From Chthonomonadia bacterium (GTDB lineage: Bacteria > Armatimonadota > HRBIN16), in the NCBI GenBank assembly GCA_013314755.1, contig JABUFA010000019.1, positions 1-64,000 of the forward strand: 64,000 nt of DNA, in the 5' to 3' direction. The translations under genes and the position numbers were made by a program. This document shows positions 25,726 through 34,298 of the stretch, one piece after another. Below the pieces are notes generated by a model that was given only the letters and a program-made list of their open reading frames with translations, did not search any database and had not been told where the DNA came from. Every line of letters begins with the position of its first letter. Position 1 is the stretch's first letter.

Positions 25726-26352
25726 TCACGCCATGATCCCCCAGGCTTTGAGCACTTCAATCTCTGGTGGCGGATTCCACAACCACTCTATCCGAAGCCA
25801 GAAGCCCTCCAACACCGTGCTGTGATACTCGCCCGCTTCCCCCTTCGCCCGCAGGAGGTATCTGCCCTCCTCGCCCAGCACGTAGAACTCCGCCACGCGC
25901 CTCTGGGGGTCTATGAGCCAGTATTCGCGCACGCCTCCTCGTTCATATTCGGCGAACTTGTGCACGCGGTCGCGCTCCTCGCTGTCGGGGCTGATGATTT
26001 CCACCACCAGGTCGGCAGGTCCATCCAGATAGGTGGGTTTGAGGCGATACAGGTTCTGCTTGCTGACGAACAGGATGTCGGGTGAGCGACCGGGCAGGTC
26101 TTCACCTGTCTTCATCTGGAATGGCTCGCCGTGCACCGCACCCAGCTGCCTCGCCGATGCGTACAGGCGAAGGATGGTCAGCAGAAAAGCCTGCAGGTTA
26201 CTGTGTTCCAAAGAGACAGGACTCATCAGAATAACCTCTCCGTCCACCCATTCTGCCCAGGTGTCTTCATCCAGCCACTGCAGAAACTGCTCGTAGCCGA
26301 TTTTGCCTTCGGGAAGCATACGCACTGTCGGCTTCAGCACCTGTTGCGCCAT
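25726..26352 (-). CDS. Uma2 family (DUF820) PD-(D/E)XK nuclease, paralogue 1
   Basis: Uma2 proteins have a restriction-endonuclease fold and are strongly expanded in some bacteria, with no settled role. The 208-residue product shows WVDGEVILMSP near residue 35, RSPDILFVS near 88, DLVVEIISPDS near 111 (core acids) and GVREYWLIDP near 138. It is nearly identical to the next gene except at residues about 46-76. It ends 10 bases before the sialidase start. Confidence 0.85.
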   Translation of the reverse strand: MAQQVLKPTVRMLPEGKIGYEQFLQWLDEDTWAEWVDGEVILMSPVSLEHSNLQAFLLTILRLYASARQLGAVHGEPFQMKTGEDLPGRSPDILFVSKQNLYRLKPTYLDGPADLVVEIISPDSEERDRVHKFAEYERGGVREYWLIDPQRRVAEFYVLGEEGRYLLRAKGEAGEYHSTVLEGFWLRIEWLWNPPPEIEVLKAWGIMA

Positions 26353-26381
26353 GCGGTGTCACCTCACTCTCTGCCGCCTCC

Positions 26382-27008
26382 TCATACAATGATTCCCCAA
26401 GCTTTCAGCACTTCCACCTCTGGCGGCGGGTTCCACAGCCATTCTATGCGCAGCCAGAAGCCCTCTACCACTACGCTGTGATACTCGCCCGCTTCCCCCT
26501 TCGCCCGCAAGAGGTATTTGCCCTCCTCACCCAGCACATGGAACTCCGCCACGCGCCTCTGCGGGTCGATCAGCCAGTATTCGCGTACACCGCCCCGCTC
26601 GTATTCGGCGAACTTGTGCACGCGGTCGCGCTCCTCGCTGTCGGGGCTGATGTTTTCCACCACCAGGTCGGCGGGTCCGTCCAGATAGGTGGGTTTGAGG
26701 CGATGCAGGTTTGGCTTGCTGACAAACAGGATGTCGGGAGAGCGACCGGGCAGGTCTGTACCCGTCTTCATCTGGAAGGGTTCGTAGCGCAGGACACCCA
26801 GCCCGTAGCGGGTGATATAAATCTGCAACACGGCAATCAAAAACCTGCCGACGTCCTGATGCTCTCCAGAGATAGGACTCATGAGTATAACCTCTCCGTC
26901 CACCCATTCTGCCCACGTGTCTTCATCCAGCCACTCCAGAAACTGCTCGTAGCTGACTTTGCCTCTGGGCAGTGTGCGCGTTGTCGGCTTCAATAACTGT
27001 TGCGCCAT
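26382..27008 (-). CDS. Uma2 family (DUF820) PD-(D/E)XK nuclease, paralogue 2
   Basis: This is a tandem copy of the preceding Uma2 gene with the same 208-residue length. The core motifs RSPDILFVS, DLVVENISPDS and GVREYWLIDP are kept, with an Ile-to-Asn change just after the core glutamate. Residues about 46-76 differ almost completely from the paralogue, while both flanks are almost identical. An extended -10 box precedes it. Its cellular role is unknown. Confidence 0.85.
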   Translation of the reverse strand: MAQQLLKPTTRTLPRGKVSYEQFLEWLDEDTWAEWVDGEVILMSPISGEHQDVGRFLIAVLQIYITRYGLGVLRYEPFQMKTGTDLPGRSPDILFVSKPNLHRLKPTYLDGPADLVVENISPDSEERDRVHKFAEYERGGVREYWLIDPQRRVAEFHVLGEEGKYLLRAKGEAGEYHSVVVEGFWLRIEWLWNPPPEVEVLKAWGIIV

Positions 27009-27027
27009 CGTATCTCACCTCGCCCTC

Positions 27028-27036
27028 ATTATAGCA
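27028..27036 (-). promoter_or_regulatory. extended -10 promoter element for the Uma2 pair
   Basis: The minus strand reads TGCTATAATG, a TGn-extended perfect -10. It lies 20 bases before the paralogue-2 start, with GAGGTGAG in between. No clear -35 is present. Confidence 0.55.
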
Positions 27037-27047
27037 CAGGCGGGCGT

Positions 27048-28478
27048 CTAAATCGTTATCTCCCTTCTCGGCTGGAGATACTCCTCGCGCGTGCCGCAAC
27101 TCTCTAAGAACTGCACGAACTTCGCGTGCAGGCGTCGCGCCACCTCGGGATGCTCTTTCGCCACGTTACGAGTCTGACCGGGGTCGGCGGCGGTATGATA
27201 CAGCTCCACCTCGTCGCCGGCGACGCTGTAAATCAGCGTCCAATCGCGTTCATGCACGGTGGACGGGCGCGGGGAAAGCACTATCCGCTCGGTACCGTCC
27301 ACGGCGCGGCTGACCGTCTCGCCCGGCTGGTGCACGATAGCCCAGGAGGTGACAAAGAAATCGCGCCACTCTGCTCGCTCGCCCTGCAGGGTGGGCAGTA
27401 ATGACCGCCCCTGCACCTCCTGTGGTATCTCCACGCCAGCCAGATCCAGCAGGGTGGGCATCAGGTCGACGAAGCCAGTGAACACCTCGTGCTTGGCGGG
27501 TTTCATGCCGGGCACGTATATCAGCAGGGGAATGCGCGCCACCTCGTTGTAGATGGGTGAACGGTTGAAGACGGGTCTGCCCTCGCGCTCGCCAAACAGC
27601 GCCTTACCGATGATGCCATGCTCGCCGAAGTAGAAGCCGTGGTCCGCCGTGAACACCACCACCGTATCCTCCAGCAGGTTCAGGCTCTCCAGCCGCGCCA
27701 TCAGCCTGCCGAACCAGTAGTCCACCATAGTGCACTCGCCCCAGTACAGGGCGCGGCAGTGGTTCAGCTCCGCCTCGGTCAGAAACTCACGCCAGTACCA
27801 GTATTGCGGATAGATAACCTCTTCGCCCTGATAGTCGGGGTCGTACAGGTCGGTATAGTGGCGCGGCGGGTCCCAGGGCTCATGCGGGTCGAACAGGTCC
27901 AGATAAAGGAAGAAGGGTTTCTGCGCTCGGTTGCGTTCCAGCCAGCGGATGGCGGTGTTCACCGTGCGGGCGGGGAAGTAGTCCTCTTCGCTCTGGCGGT
28001 CAGCGACGTTGCGCAGGTACTGGCGCAGGGTGCGTTCGCCCAGTCGGCATTTGCTGAGGTCGAAGGGATAGTCTACCTGCACAGGGTCGGTGCGCCAGCG
28101 GTCGTTCTCCTGCCCCCGTATCCACTCGAAGGCGGTGAAGCCGCGGTCAAAGTGGTAACCATAGTTGAGCAAATGGGGCGTGTCGACCATCATCATGGTG
28201 GTATAGCCCGCCTGCGTGAGCAGTTGCGCCAGCACCGTTTCATCGCGCGGCAGGGGCGACCAGTCGCGATGCGGGAAGGTCCATTTGCCGGTGAACAGGT
28301 CGGTGCGAGCAGGTACTGTAGGGAACGAGCCACAATAGGCGTTCTCGAACACCTGCGCCGTCTGCGCGAATCGGTCTAGATAAGGGGTATGCACGCGCGT
28401 GCCCCCGTAACAGGTCAGGTTATCCCGACGGAATGTGTCTGAGATGAAAACGATAAGGTTCAGGCGTTTTGTGGACAT
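27048..28478 (-). CDS. sulfatase-family hydrolase (alkaline-phosphatase superfamily), Thr at the nucleophile site
   Basis: The 476-residue product has the sulfatase fold. An N-terminal metal site ISDTFRRDNLTCYG (Asp14) is followed by TPYLDRFA. The ADHGFYFGEHG metal site is near residue 290, and VDLMPTLLDLAGVE near 345. The formylglycine signature would be C/S-x-P-x-R, but here it reads T-V-P-A-R (Thr54). A classic sulfatase needs Cys or Ser there, so this may be a phosphodiesterase-like or otherwise altered enzyme. The ATG overlaps the stop of the preceding oxidoreductase (TAATG), so the two are coupled. Confidence 0.85.
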   Translation of the reverse strand: MSTKRLNLIVFISDTFRRDNLTCYGGTRVHTPYLDRFAQTAQVFENAYCGSFPTVPARTDLFTGKWTFPHRDWSPLPRDETVLAQLLTQAGYTTMMMVDTPHLLNYGYHFDRGFTAFEWIRGQENDRWRTDPVQVDYPFDLSKCRLGERTLRQYLRNVADRQSEEDYFPARTVNTAIRWLERNRAQKPFFLYLDLFDPHEPWDPPRHYTDLYDPDYQGEEVIYPQYWYWREFLTEAELNHCRALYWGECTMVDYWFGRLMARLESLNLLEDTVVVFTADHGFYFGEHGIIGKALFGEREGRPVFNRSPIYNEVARIPLLIYVPGMKPAKHEVFTGFVDLMPTLLDLAGVEIPQEVQGRSLLPTLQGERAEWRDFFVTSWAIVHQPGETVSRAVDGTERIVLSPRPSTVHERDWTLIYSVAGDEVELYHTAADPGQTRNVAKEHPEVARRLHAKFVQFLESCGTREEYLQPRREITI

Positions 28479-29512
28479 TATTCCAGTCCCTCCAGTGCTT
28501 GTGATAGCAGATGGGCGGGGCGCACCCGGCAGCCAGTACGCTCCGATTCGTAGCTGGCGATGGCCACCGCCTGAGAGCGCAGAGCGTCCTCGCCATTGGT
28601 AAGCGGTTGCTTGCCTTCGCGCACGCACTCCACAAAGTGGCGCATTTCGGCGGCGAAGGGGTCAATTGCTTCCACGTCTAGCCTCACGAAGCCTTCTGAC
28701 CATTCCGGTCGCCGGCGCGAGAAGATGTGCAAGCCGTTCCAGTTGTGCACACAGCCCTCCGTGCCCTCCAGCCACAGCTTGCGGTAGAAGGCGCGATAGG
28801 GAGACATCCAGCTGATGCTCAGCGTGGCGAGCGCACCGGTGGTAAACTGCATGTTCACGACCCCGGCGATTTCGCCCTGCATTCGCTCGGGATTGTAGTA
28901 GGTCTCGGCGGACACCCACTCCACCTCACCGATAAACCAGCGCAGCAGGTCGATGCGATGACACCCTGCGCTGGCAATCGCGCCCCCGCCGAGCCGCTCC
29001 CTGTCGCGCGCCCAGTGCCCCGGCGGGATAAACACGTCCTGCAGGTGGTCCACCTGCGCCAGCACGGGGACGCCCAACCAGCCCTCATCCAACAGCTGTT
29101 TGGTGCGCTGGTTCTCCGCCTCGAACCGCTCCACGAAGGCGACCATCAGCCGGACGTCTGCCCGCCGCGCGGCGTGTACCATGCGCCATCCATCCTCCAG
29201 CGTGGTGGCGATGGGTTTCTCGACAAAGATGTGCTTGCCCGCTTCCGCCGCGGCGATTGCCACTTCGGCATGAAGGTCATGGGGCAGGCAGATGTCCACC
29301 GCGTCCACCTGCGAATGCTCTACCACCTCACGCCAGTCGGTGGTGACGAACTCGGCACCGGTTTGCTCGGCGCGCGCCCGCGCCAGCGAAAGGTCAACGT
29401 CGCACGTCGCCACAATGAGAACCTGTTCATCGCCCAGGCTCAAAACCGCCTGCGCGTGGTGTCGCGAGATGCCTCCACAGCCAATCAGACCGATGCGAAC
29501 AGGCTGGCTCAT
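28478..29512 (-). CDS. Gfo/Idh/MocA family NAD(P)-dependent oxidoreductase
   Basis: These enzymes oxidise or reduce sugars and inositols. The 344-residue product has an N-terminal Rossmann motif IGLIGCGGISRHH, the family EKPIATT motif near residue 97 and the C-terminal substrate domain with SAGCHRIDLLRW near 170 (catalytic His). AAGGAGGA precedes ATG 29512. It overlaps the cupin gene upstream by four bases and the sulfatase-family gene downstream by one. The three are therefore one operon for modifying an unidentified sugar derivative. Confidence 0.9.
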   Translation of the reverse strand: MSQPVRIGLIGCGGISRHHAQAVLSLGDEQVLIVATCDVDLSLARARAEQTGAEFVTTDWREVVEHSQVDAVDICLPHDLHAEVAIAAAEAGKHIFVEKPIATTLEDGWRMVHAARRADVRLMVAFVERFEAENQRTKQLLDEGWLGVPVLAQVDHLQDVFIPPGHWARDRERLGGGAIASAGCHRIDLLRWFIGEVEWVSAETYYNPERMQGEIAGVVNMQFTTGALATLSISWMSPYRAFYRKLWLEGTEGCVHNWNGLHIFSRRRPEWSEGFVRLDVEAIDPFAAEMRHFVECVREGKQPLTNGEDALRSQAVAIASYESERTGCRVRPAHLLSQALEGLE

Positions 29513-29859
29513 GGTTCTCCTCCTTGCGATGGTGTCCACCAGAGGGCGAAGGTACTGAAGTCGCGGTCGGTGTGGTTGTGCACCGTGTGGTAGGCGTTGG
29601 CAGGGATAAACACCACGTCGCCCTCGCGGATGACGCGCTCTTCGTCTTCGATGCGCAGGGTGGCTTCTCCGTACCGTACGTAGTAGAGCTTGGCAACGGG
29701 CACTCGCTCAGGCTTTTGCGCCATGCCCGGCTTGAGCACTCCAAACGCACAGCCGTCAAACGCTGCGCCGATTTCCGCTCCAGCGAACACGCCCTGTGCC
29801 AGAATGGTGCCCTCATGCGCGGGGAACAGCGAGTTTTCGTCAAAGGAACGCACCAGCAT
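29509..29859 (-). CDS. small cupin-domain protein
   Basis: The 116-residue protein is a single cupin barrel. Motif 2 is clear (GDVVFIPANAYHTVHN, with the metal-type His near residue 90), and motif 1 is represented by the YYVRYGEATLRIED region. It could be a sugar epimerase/isomerase or a ligand-binding partner. It is the first gene of the cupin/oxidoreductase/sulfatase-family operon. AAGGAG seven bases before ATG 29859 decides the start. Confidence 0.78.
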   Translation of the reverse strand: MLVRSFDENSLFPAHEGTILAQGVFAGAEIGAAFDGCAFGVLKPGMAQKPERVPVAKLYYVRYGEATLRIEDEERVIREGDVVFIPANAYHTVHNHTDRDFSTFALWWTPSQGGEP

Positions 29860-29976
29860 CGCTTTGCTCCTTCCTGCAGGCACAGCGGTTTTTCTTCTTC
29901 ATACGGTGCGAGGAGTGGGGAGTCCTTTTTGGCAGACAGGGTTTCCTTCGCGCCTCAGGTTGGGCTGTTCCACGTC

Positions 29977-30125
29977 AGGGGGCAACCACAGGGGGTTGCC
30001 CCTACAACATCCTCTGGATGGCTAGGCTCCTGCCGAGCCGTTGTCCACCTAACCCCCTTGCCCTTTCCCTGCGAGGGAAGGGGAGCCTGATCTCTCCCCG
30101 CGTCGGGGAGAGGTCGGAAGAGAGG
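29977..30125. repeat. mosaic of dispersed hairpin repeats
   Basis: The 295-base gap between the cupin gene and the URO-D gene holds GGGGCAACC/GGTTGCCCC (29978-30004), a GGCTCCTGCCGAGCC-type block, CCCTTCCCTGCGAGGGAAGGG (30061-30082) and CTCTCCCCGCGTCGGGGAGAG (30092-30113). The same modules recur at 40.8-41.3, 60.2-60.4 and 62.8 kb. No gene is seen here. Confidence 0.8.
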
Positions 30126-30154
30126 TTAGGAGATCCGCCCTCCAGCCGATGTTT

Positions 30155-31300
30155 CTATCGCTTCAGGGTTGCTTTGACCTCCTCCCAGTTGGGTGGGTCG
30201 GGAATGCCGAACATCCTGCGCTTGGTCTCCAGATAGAACAGATAGTTCTCGTAGGTCACATCGGGCGGACAGCGGTGGTCTACATGCGGGATGTATCCAC
30301 CTTCCTCCACCAGCGGCTTCAGCCGTTCCAGTTCCTGCACGATGGCTTCCTTACCTGCGATAAGCTTTGTCTTGTCCACCCCACCCATCAACAGCACCGA
30401 CTTACCGAACTTCTGGCGAATCAGCACCGGGTCGGAGCCACCGCGCACCTCCAGCGGGAACATCACATTTACTCCGCCTGCCAGCCAGTGTTCCACCAGC
30501 GACAGGATGTTGCCGTCGCAGTCCACATAAACGATGTCCACTCCGAACCGGTCGCGCAGGTAATCGGTGATGCGCTTATAGCGGGGCGTCATCCACTCGC
30601 GGAATAGCTTCGGCGAGATAATGGGTCCCTTGTTGAACGCCATGTCTTCCCAGAAGGAGGCGTAGTCCAGCGGCACATCCGGGGGGATTTTGCTCAGCGC
30701 AGTCAGCGCGAGCTCGGTGAGATGTTCCATAATCTCTTCCACCAGCTCCGGCTGGTCCACGCAGGCATAGGACACGCCCTCAAAACCCATCCAGTCCCGA
30801 ATCCAGCCGAACAGGCTTCCACAGTACACGCCCAGCGGATAGTCCCGATTGGCAACCGACTGCTTCCACGCCTCCCAGTCGGCTGGATAGCGACGGGGGT
30901 CATCGGGGTCCAGCCGTTTCTTGAACTCCAGCCAGTCCTCGCGGCTTTTAATAGGAAACTCCAGGTAGTGGGGGATAGTGGACGTTCCGTCCTTATAAAC
31001 AATGCTCTTGACGCCAACACCGTCTATCTGAATGCGGTAGCGGTCGGTCTCTTCCAGCACGCGGGCTTCAAAGGGCGGGATTAAACCCAGGTTGATGGGC
31101 ACTCCTCCACGCGGCGCAAAGCCGAAAAACTGGTTTGCTTTCCACTCTTCATCCACCCATTCGGGCAGACCCTGCTTATGCCACTCGGTGTAGGTTTCCG
31201 TCCAGTAACCGAACTCTTCGTCGGGCACATGGTCTACCGGCTGGTAGTGGAACGTGCGCAGCCATCGCTCACGATGTGTTAAGGTTTCTCCCATCGGCAT
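30155..31300 (-). CDS. uroporphyrinogen decarboxylase (URO-D) family protein
   Basis: The 381-residue TIM-barrel protein belongs to the HemE/MtaA superfamily but lacks an obvious match to HemE itself. Family features are the N-terminal LTHRERWLRTFHYQPVDHVP (quoted in part), GEAxx-like helices and the C-terminal HVDHRCPPDV, a zinc-site-like His/Cys motif. Such proteins often act in corrinoid methyl transfer or unknown catabolic steps. No corrinoid protein is adjacent. The start may be the first ATG or the one two codons later. Confidence 0.8.
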   Translation of the reverse strand: MPMGETLTHRERWLRTFHYQPVDHVPDEEFGYWTETYTEWHKQGLPEWVDEEWKANQFFGFAPRGGVPINLGLIPPFEARVLEETDRYRIQIDGVGVKSIVYKDGTSTIPHYLEFPIKSREDWLEFKKRLDPDDPRRYPADWEAWKQSVANRDYPLGVYCGSLFGWIRDWMGFEGVSYACVDQPELVEEIMEHLTELALTALSKIPPDVPLDYASFWEDMAFNKGPIISPKLFREWMTPRYKRITDYLRDRFGVDIVYVDCDGNILSLVEHWLAGGVNVMFPLEVRGGSDPVLIRQKFGKSVLLMGGVDKTKLIAGKEAIVQELERLKPLVEEGGYIPHVDHRCPPDVTYENYLFYLETKRRMFGIPDPPNWEEVKATLKR

Positions 31301-31364
31301 CGCTCCTGCAGAACAGAGTTAATCCCCTTTTCTGTCCGTGTGGCGATAACTCCTGCGAAGCTGT

Positions 31365-33443
31365 TCAGGAGGAAGGCTTTTCCGATTTCTCCACCTGAAT
31401 CCGGCAGGTGTGGAACGTGGAACCACCGCCCATATCAGCCAGGCGGTCGGAGGTCAGCGCGTTGATACCACGTCCGCCGGGGCTGTCGCGATGCCACCAG
31501 ATGGAGGGCGACCAGGCGGTTCCGGGGCGCACATGCTCCGCGCTGAGCACCGCCCGAAGCCACACTTCGCCGCGCTCGTTGTATGCCCGCACCCAGTCGC
31601 CGTCGCCGATACCGCGTGCCTGCGCGTCCTGTGGATGCATCCAGATGCGAGGTTCACGCTCACCCTTCTGCATTCGTTCCAGATTGGCAAACGAGGTGTT
31701 CAGGAAGTGGTGCGCGGCGGGCGACAGCAGCTTCAACGGATACCGCTGAGCATCGGCATCGGTTTCATCTGCCGGGGTATAGGCAGGCAGTGGGTCGTAG
31801 CCATCGCGCAGGGCACGCTCGGAGTACAACTCTATCTTCCCCGAAGGCGTCCTGAAGCGGATTTCGCCGTGCAGGTAAGGCGCGAAGGGGTCGGAAGGTG
31901 TCTTCAGCTTGGCGAAGCCGTGCTCCAGCAGGTATTCATAGGTGATTCCCCGCAGATAGGGATGGTCGCTCTGCAGCGCCTGTCGGATGATGTCTTCGGC
32001 GGTGTCGTGGAAGCAATCTTCCTCATAGCCCATGCGCCGCGCCAGTTCCGAAAGCACCTCCCAGTTCGAGCGGCTCTCACCCAGCGGGGGGATGGCGGGC
32101 TGATTGAGCTGCACGTACAGATGTCCGTACGCGGTGTGCAGGTCCATGTGCTCCATTTGCGTGGTGGCAGGTAGGACGATATCCGCCAGCCGTGCTGTAT
32201 CCGTCCACATCTGCTCGTGCACCACTGTGAACAAGTCTTCCCGCAACATGCCCTGTATCACGCGGTTGCTGTTGGGCGCGACAGCGGCGGGGTTGCTGTT
32301 GTATACATACAGCGCCATGATGGGCGGACTGTCCAGCGTGAGCAGGGCTTCACCCAGCTGGTTCATGTTGACCGCACGCGGGTTGCCCTTCAGCAGGTCG
32401 GGGCGTTTGACCGCTTTCATGTTCAGCGGAAAATGTGCGCTGGTGGAAAGTAGCAACCCGCCTCCCAGTTCTTGCCATGCACCGATGACCGCGGGCAGAC
32501 AGGTAATGGTGCGCACCATCATGCCGCCATTGGTATTTCGTGCGATGCCGTAGCCCAGTCGAATAGCGGACGGACGCTGGACGGCATAGGTCACCGCCAG
32601 CCGCTCGATGTCTTCGGCGGAGATGCCCGTTATCTGCGACACCCGTTCGGGCGAATACTCTTTGAGCACCCTTTCGCGCAACGCCTCCCAGCCAACCGTG
32701 TATTCCCGCAGGAACTCCTCGTCGTGCAGACCATCGCGGAAGATAACGTGCATCATGCCAAGCGCGAGTGCGCTGTCGGTGCCGTGTTCGGGTTGCACGT
32801 GCCAGTCGGCGCATTCGGCGGTGCGCGTGCGGAAGGGGTCTATGACAATGAGGGTGGCGCCGCGCTTCTGCGCCTCACGTAGGATTGCCATCTGGTGCGT
32901 GCAGGTGCTGGCAGGGTTCATTCCCCACACGATGATTGTTTTCGCATAGGTCAGGCTTTCGGGGTCGATTCCGCCCGACCAGCCCATGGTGTAGTCATAT
33001 CCCGCTTCGGCGGCGGTGGAGCAGATGGTTCGCAGAAGTCGGCTTGCGCCCATGCGGTTCCACAGGCGCCCATCACATGCAGACATCTGCACGATGCCCA
33101 TTGTGCCCGCGTATGAGTAGGGTAGGATCGCCTCCGCGCCGTACCTGGCGATAATCTCCTTCCAGCGCGTGACGATGGTCTCCATCGCCTCGTCCCAGCT
33201 GATGCGTTCAAATCTACCTTCACCTTTTGCACCCACTCGCCGGTAGGGATACAGCACCCGGTCTGCGCTGTACACGCGCTCCTCGTAATGGTTGACTTTA
33301 CAGCACAGGTAGCCGCGCGTGACCGGATGGTCGGGATTGCCGCGCACGCCCAGCAGTTTGCCGTCCTGCACACGGGCAATCATGGCGCAGGTGTCGGGGC
33401 AATCATGCGGACAGACGGTTTTAACCTCAAGTATGTTGGACAT
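31365..33443 (-). CDS. single-subunit molybdopterin-dependent oxidoreductase with [4Fe-4S] cluster
   Basis: The 692-residue product is of the DMSO-reductase/formate-dehydrogenase superfamily. An N-terminal cluster motif CPHDCPDTC plus a later cysteine (YLCCK) binds [4Fe-4S]. bis-MGD-binding segments follow, such as VWGMNPASTCTHQ near residue 190 and DPFRTRTAECADWHV near 220. A C-terminal beta-barrel (LKLLSPAAHHFLNTSFAN) completes it. No twin-arginine signal is seen, so it is probably cytoplasmic. No electron-transfer or membrane subunit is next to it. The true substrate is unknown. Confidence 0.88.
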   Translation of the reverse strand: MSNILEVKTVCPHDCPDTCAMIARVQDGKLLGVRGNPDHPVTRGYLCCKVNHYEERVYSADRVLYPYRRVGAKGEGRFERISWDEAMETIVTRWKEIIARYGAEAILPYSYAGTMGIVQMSACDGRLWNRMGASRLLRTICSTAAEAGYDYTMGWSGGIDPESLTYAKTIIVWGMNPASTCTHQMAILREAQKRGATLIVIDPFRTRTAECADWHVQPEHGTDSALALGMMHVIFRDGLHDEEFLREYTVGWEALRERVLKEYSPERVSQITGISAEDIERLAVTYAVQRPSAIRLGYGIARNTNGGMMVRTITCLPAVIGAWQELGGGLLLSTSAHFPLNMKAVKRPDLLKGNPRAVNMNQLGEALLTLDSPPIMALYVYNSNPAAVAPNSNRVIQGMLREDLFTVVHEQMWTDTARLADIVLPATTQMEHMDLHTAYGHLYVQLNQPAIPPLGESRSNWEVLSELARRMGYEEDCFHDTAEDIIRQALQSDHPYLRGITYEYLLEHGFAKLKTPSDPFAPYLHGEIRFRTPSGKIELYSERALRDGYDPLPAYTPADETDADAQRYPLKLLSPAAHHFLNTSFANLERMQKGEREPRIWMHPQDAQARGIGDGDWVRAYNERGEVWLRAVLSAEHVRPGTAWSPSIWWHRDSPGGRGINALTSDRLADMGGGSTFHTCRIQVEKSEKPSS

Positions 33444-33474
33444 GCAAAGCCCGCCTCCACGGATGAGTTCTTGC

Positions 33475-33504
33475 AGTATACCGCATCGGTAGCCCCTGAC
33501 GCAA
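33475..33504 (-). promoter_or_regulatory. candidate promoter of the molybdopterin oxidoreductase gene
   Basis: On the minus strand TTGCGT (33504-33499) and TATACT (33480-33475) are 18 bases apart, with the start codon about 32 bases downstream. Confidence 0.55.
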
Positions 33505-33571
33505 TGTAAACAACACAAGGTCTAAGAGTCTGGAAGAGCAGTGTGCTCAACGGCATCCATAAGTTCGTGTA

Positions 33572-33991
33572 TCAATTGTATGACCTGCCGATGGTGGTTC
33601 TGATCTCTTCTACAATAACGCTCAGTTTTCCCCAATCAATCAGAAAGCCGTATATCTTTGTCGCTACATGACGAAAAGCCATGAGATTTCGTATCATGTC
33701 TCTAGTATGCGAACTGCACTCCACCTTATAGAGCGCAAACAGTTGCTCAAAAGCAAGCAGTATGTCTCTATGAGAAGACTGACCGGAAGGTACGGAACCA
33801 CGAATGTATTTGAGGAATCTGATGAAGAGATGCTCAAGCGCGTTATAGTATCCGATACATTCGTAGCTAATCGCGGACGTTTTTACCCTTTCATCCATAT
33901 CGGTGGAAGCAAACCGAACTATGGCATCATATACCATGTTGAGGTTGCTAAGACCGAACTCTACTTCTTCGCGAAGCCTTTCTACGCTCAT
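33572..33991 (-). CDS. HEPN-domain protein (HepT-like) with altered catalytic motif
   Basis: The 139-residue all-helical product pairs with an upstream nucleotidyltransferase gene, as in MNT/HEPN toxin-antitoxin systems where HepT is an RNase. In this family the catalytic motif is R-x4-6-H. Here FRHVATKIYG has Arg107 but Lys112 where the histidine is expected, so RNase activity is doubtful. It overlaps the nucleotidyltransferase gene by 44 bases. Both are A/T-richer than their neighbours. The frame extends to 34102, but ATG 33991 keeps the usual HEPN length. Confidence 0.75.
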   Translation of the reverse strand: MSVERLREEVEFGLSNLNMVYDAIVRFASTDMDERVKTSAISYECIGYYNALEHLFIRFLKYIRGSVPSGQSSHRDILLAFEQLFALYKVECSSHTRDMIRNLMAFRHVATKIYGFLIDWGKLSVIVEEIRTTIGRSYN

Positions 33992-34298
33992 AGATAACCT
34001 TCCCCTCCTGTAAAATACGTGAGCGCAAGGTGCCGCGGGCGTTTTCCAGGGCAATTGGGGTAACCGTTCGCCGGGTCCTAAGCAAACATTCAGCAACCGC
34101 ATGGAAATAACGATCGTCGGGAATACCTTCGAAGCAGATGTCGATGTCGGAGTCGTGCCGGTAGTCGCCTCGCGAGAAAGAACCGTAAAACACTATACGG
34201 GTAGCGCCATGCGCACGCAAAATCTGTTTGACCGTATGTATGTCTGCTACGGCGTCAGCAGGCAGTTGGCGAAGATCTCCGGACGTAATCCTGCGCAT
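33948..34298 (-). CDS. minimal nucleotidyltransferase (MntA-like antitoxin)
   Basis: The 116-residue product has the polymerase-beta-fold motif GSFSRGDYRHDSDIDI near residue 42, with both catalytic aspartates. In MNT/HEPN systems MntA adds nucleotides to HepT and so inactivates it. A TTG at 34313 could extend it by five codons, but the ATG at 34298 is preferred. It overlaps the HEPN gene by 44 bases. A weak extended -10 (TGCCATAAT, 34338-34330) lies upstream. Confidence 0.82.
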   Translation of the reverse strand: MRRITSGDLRQLPADAVADIHTVKQILRAHGATRIVFYGSFSRGDYRHDSDIDICFEGIPDDRYFHAVAECLLRTRRTVTPIALENARGTLRSRILQEGKVIYERRKASRRSRVRS

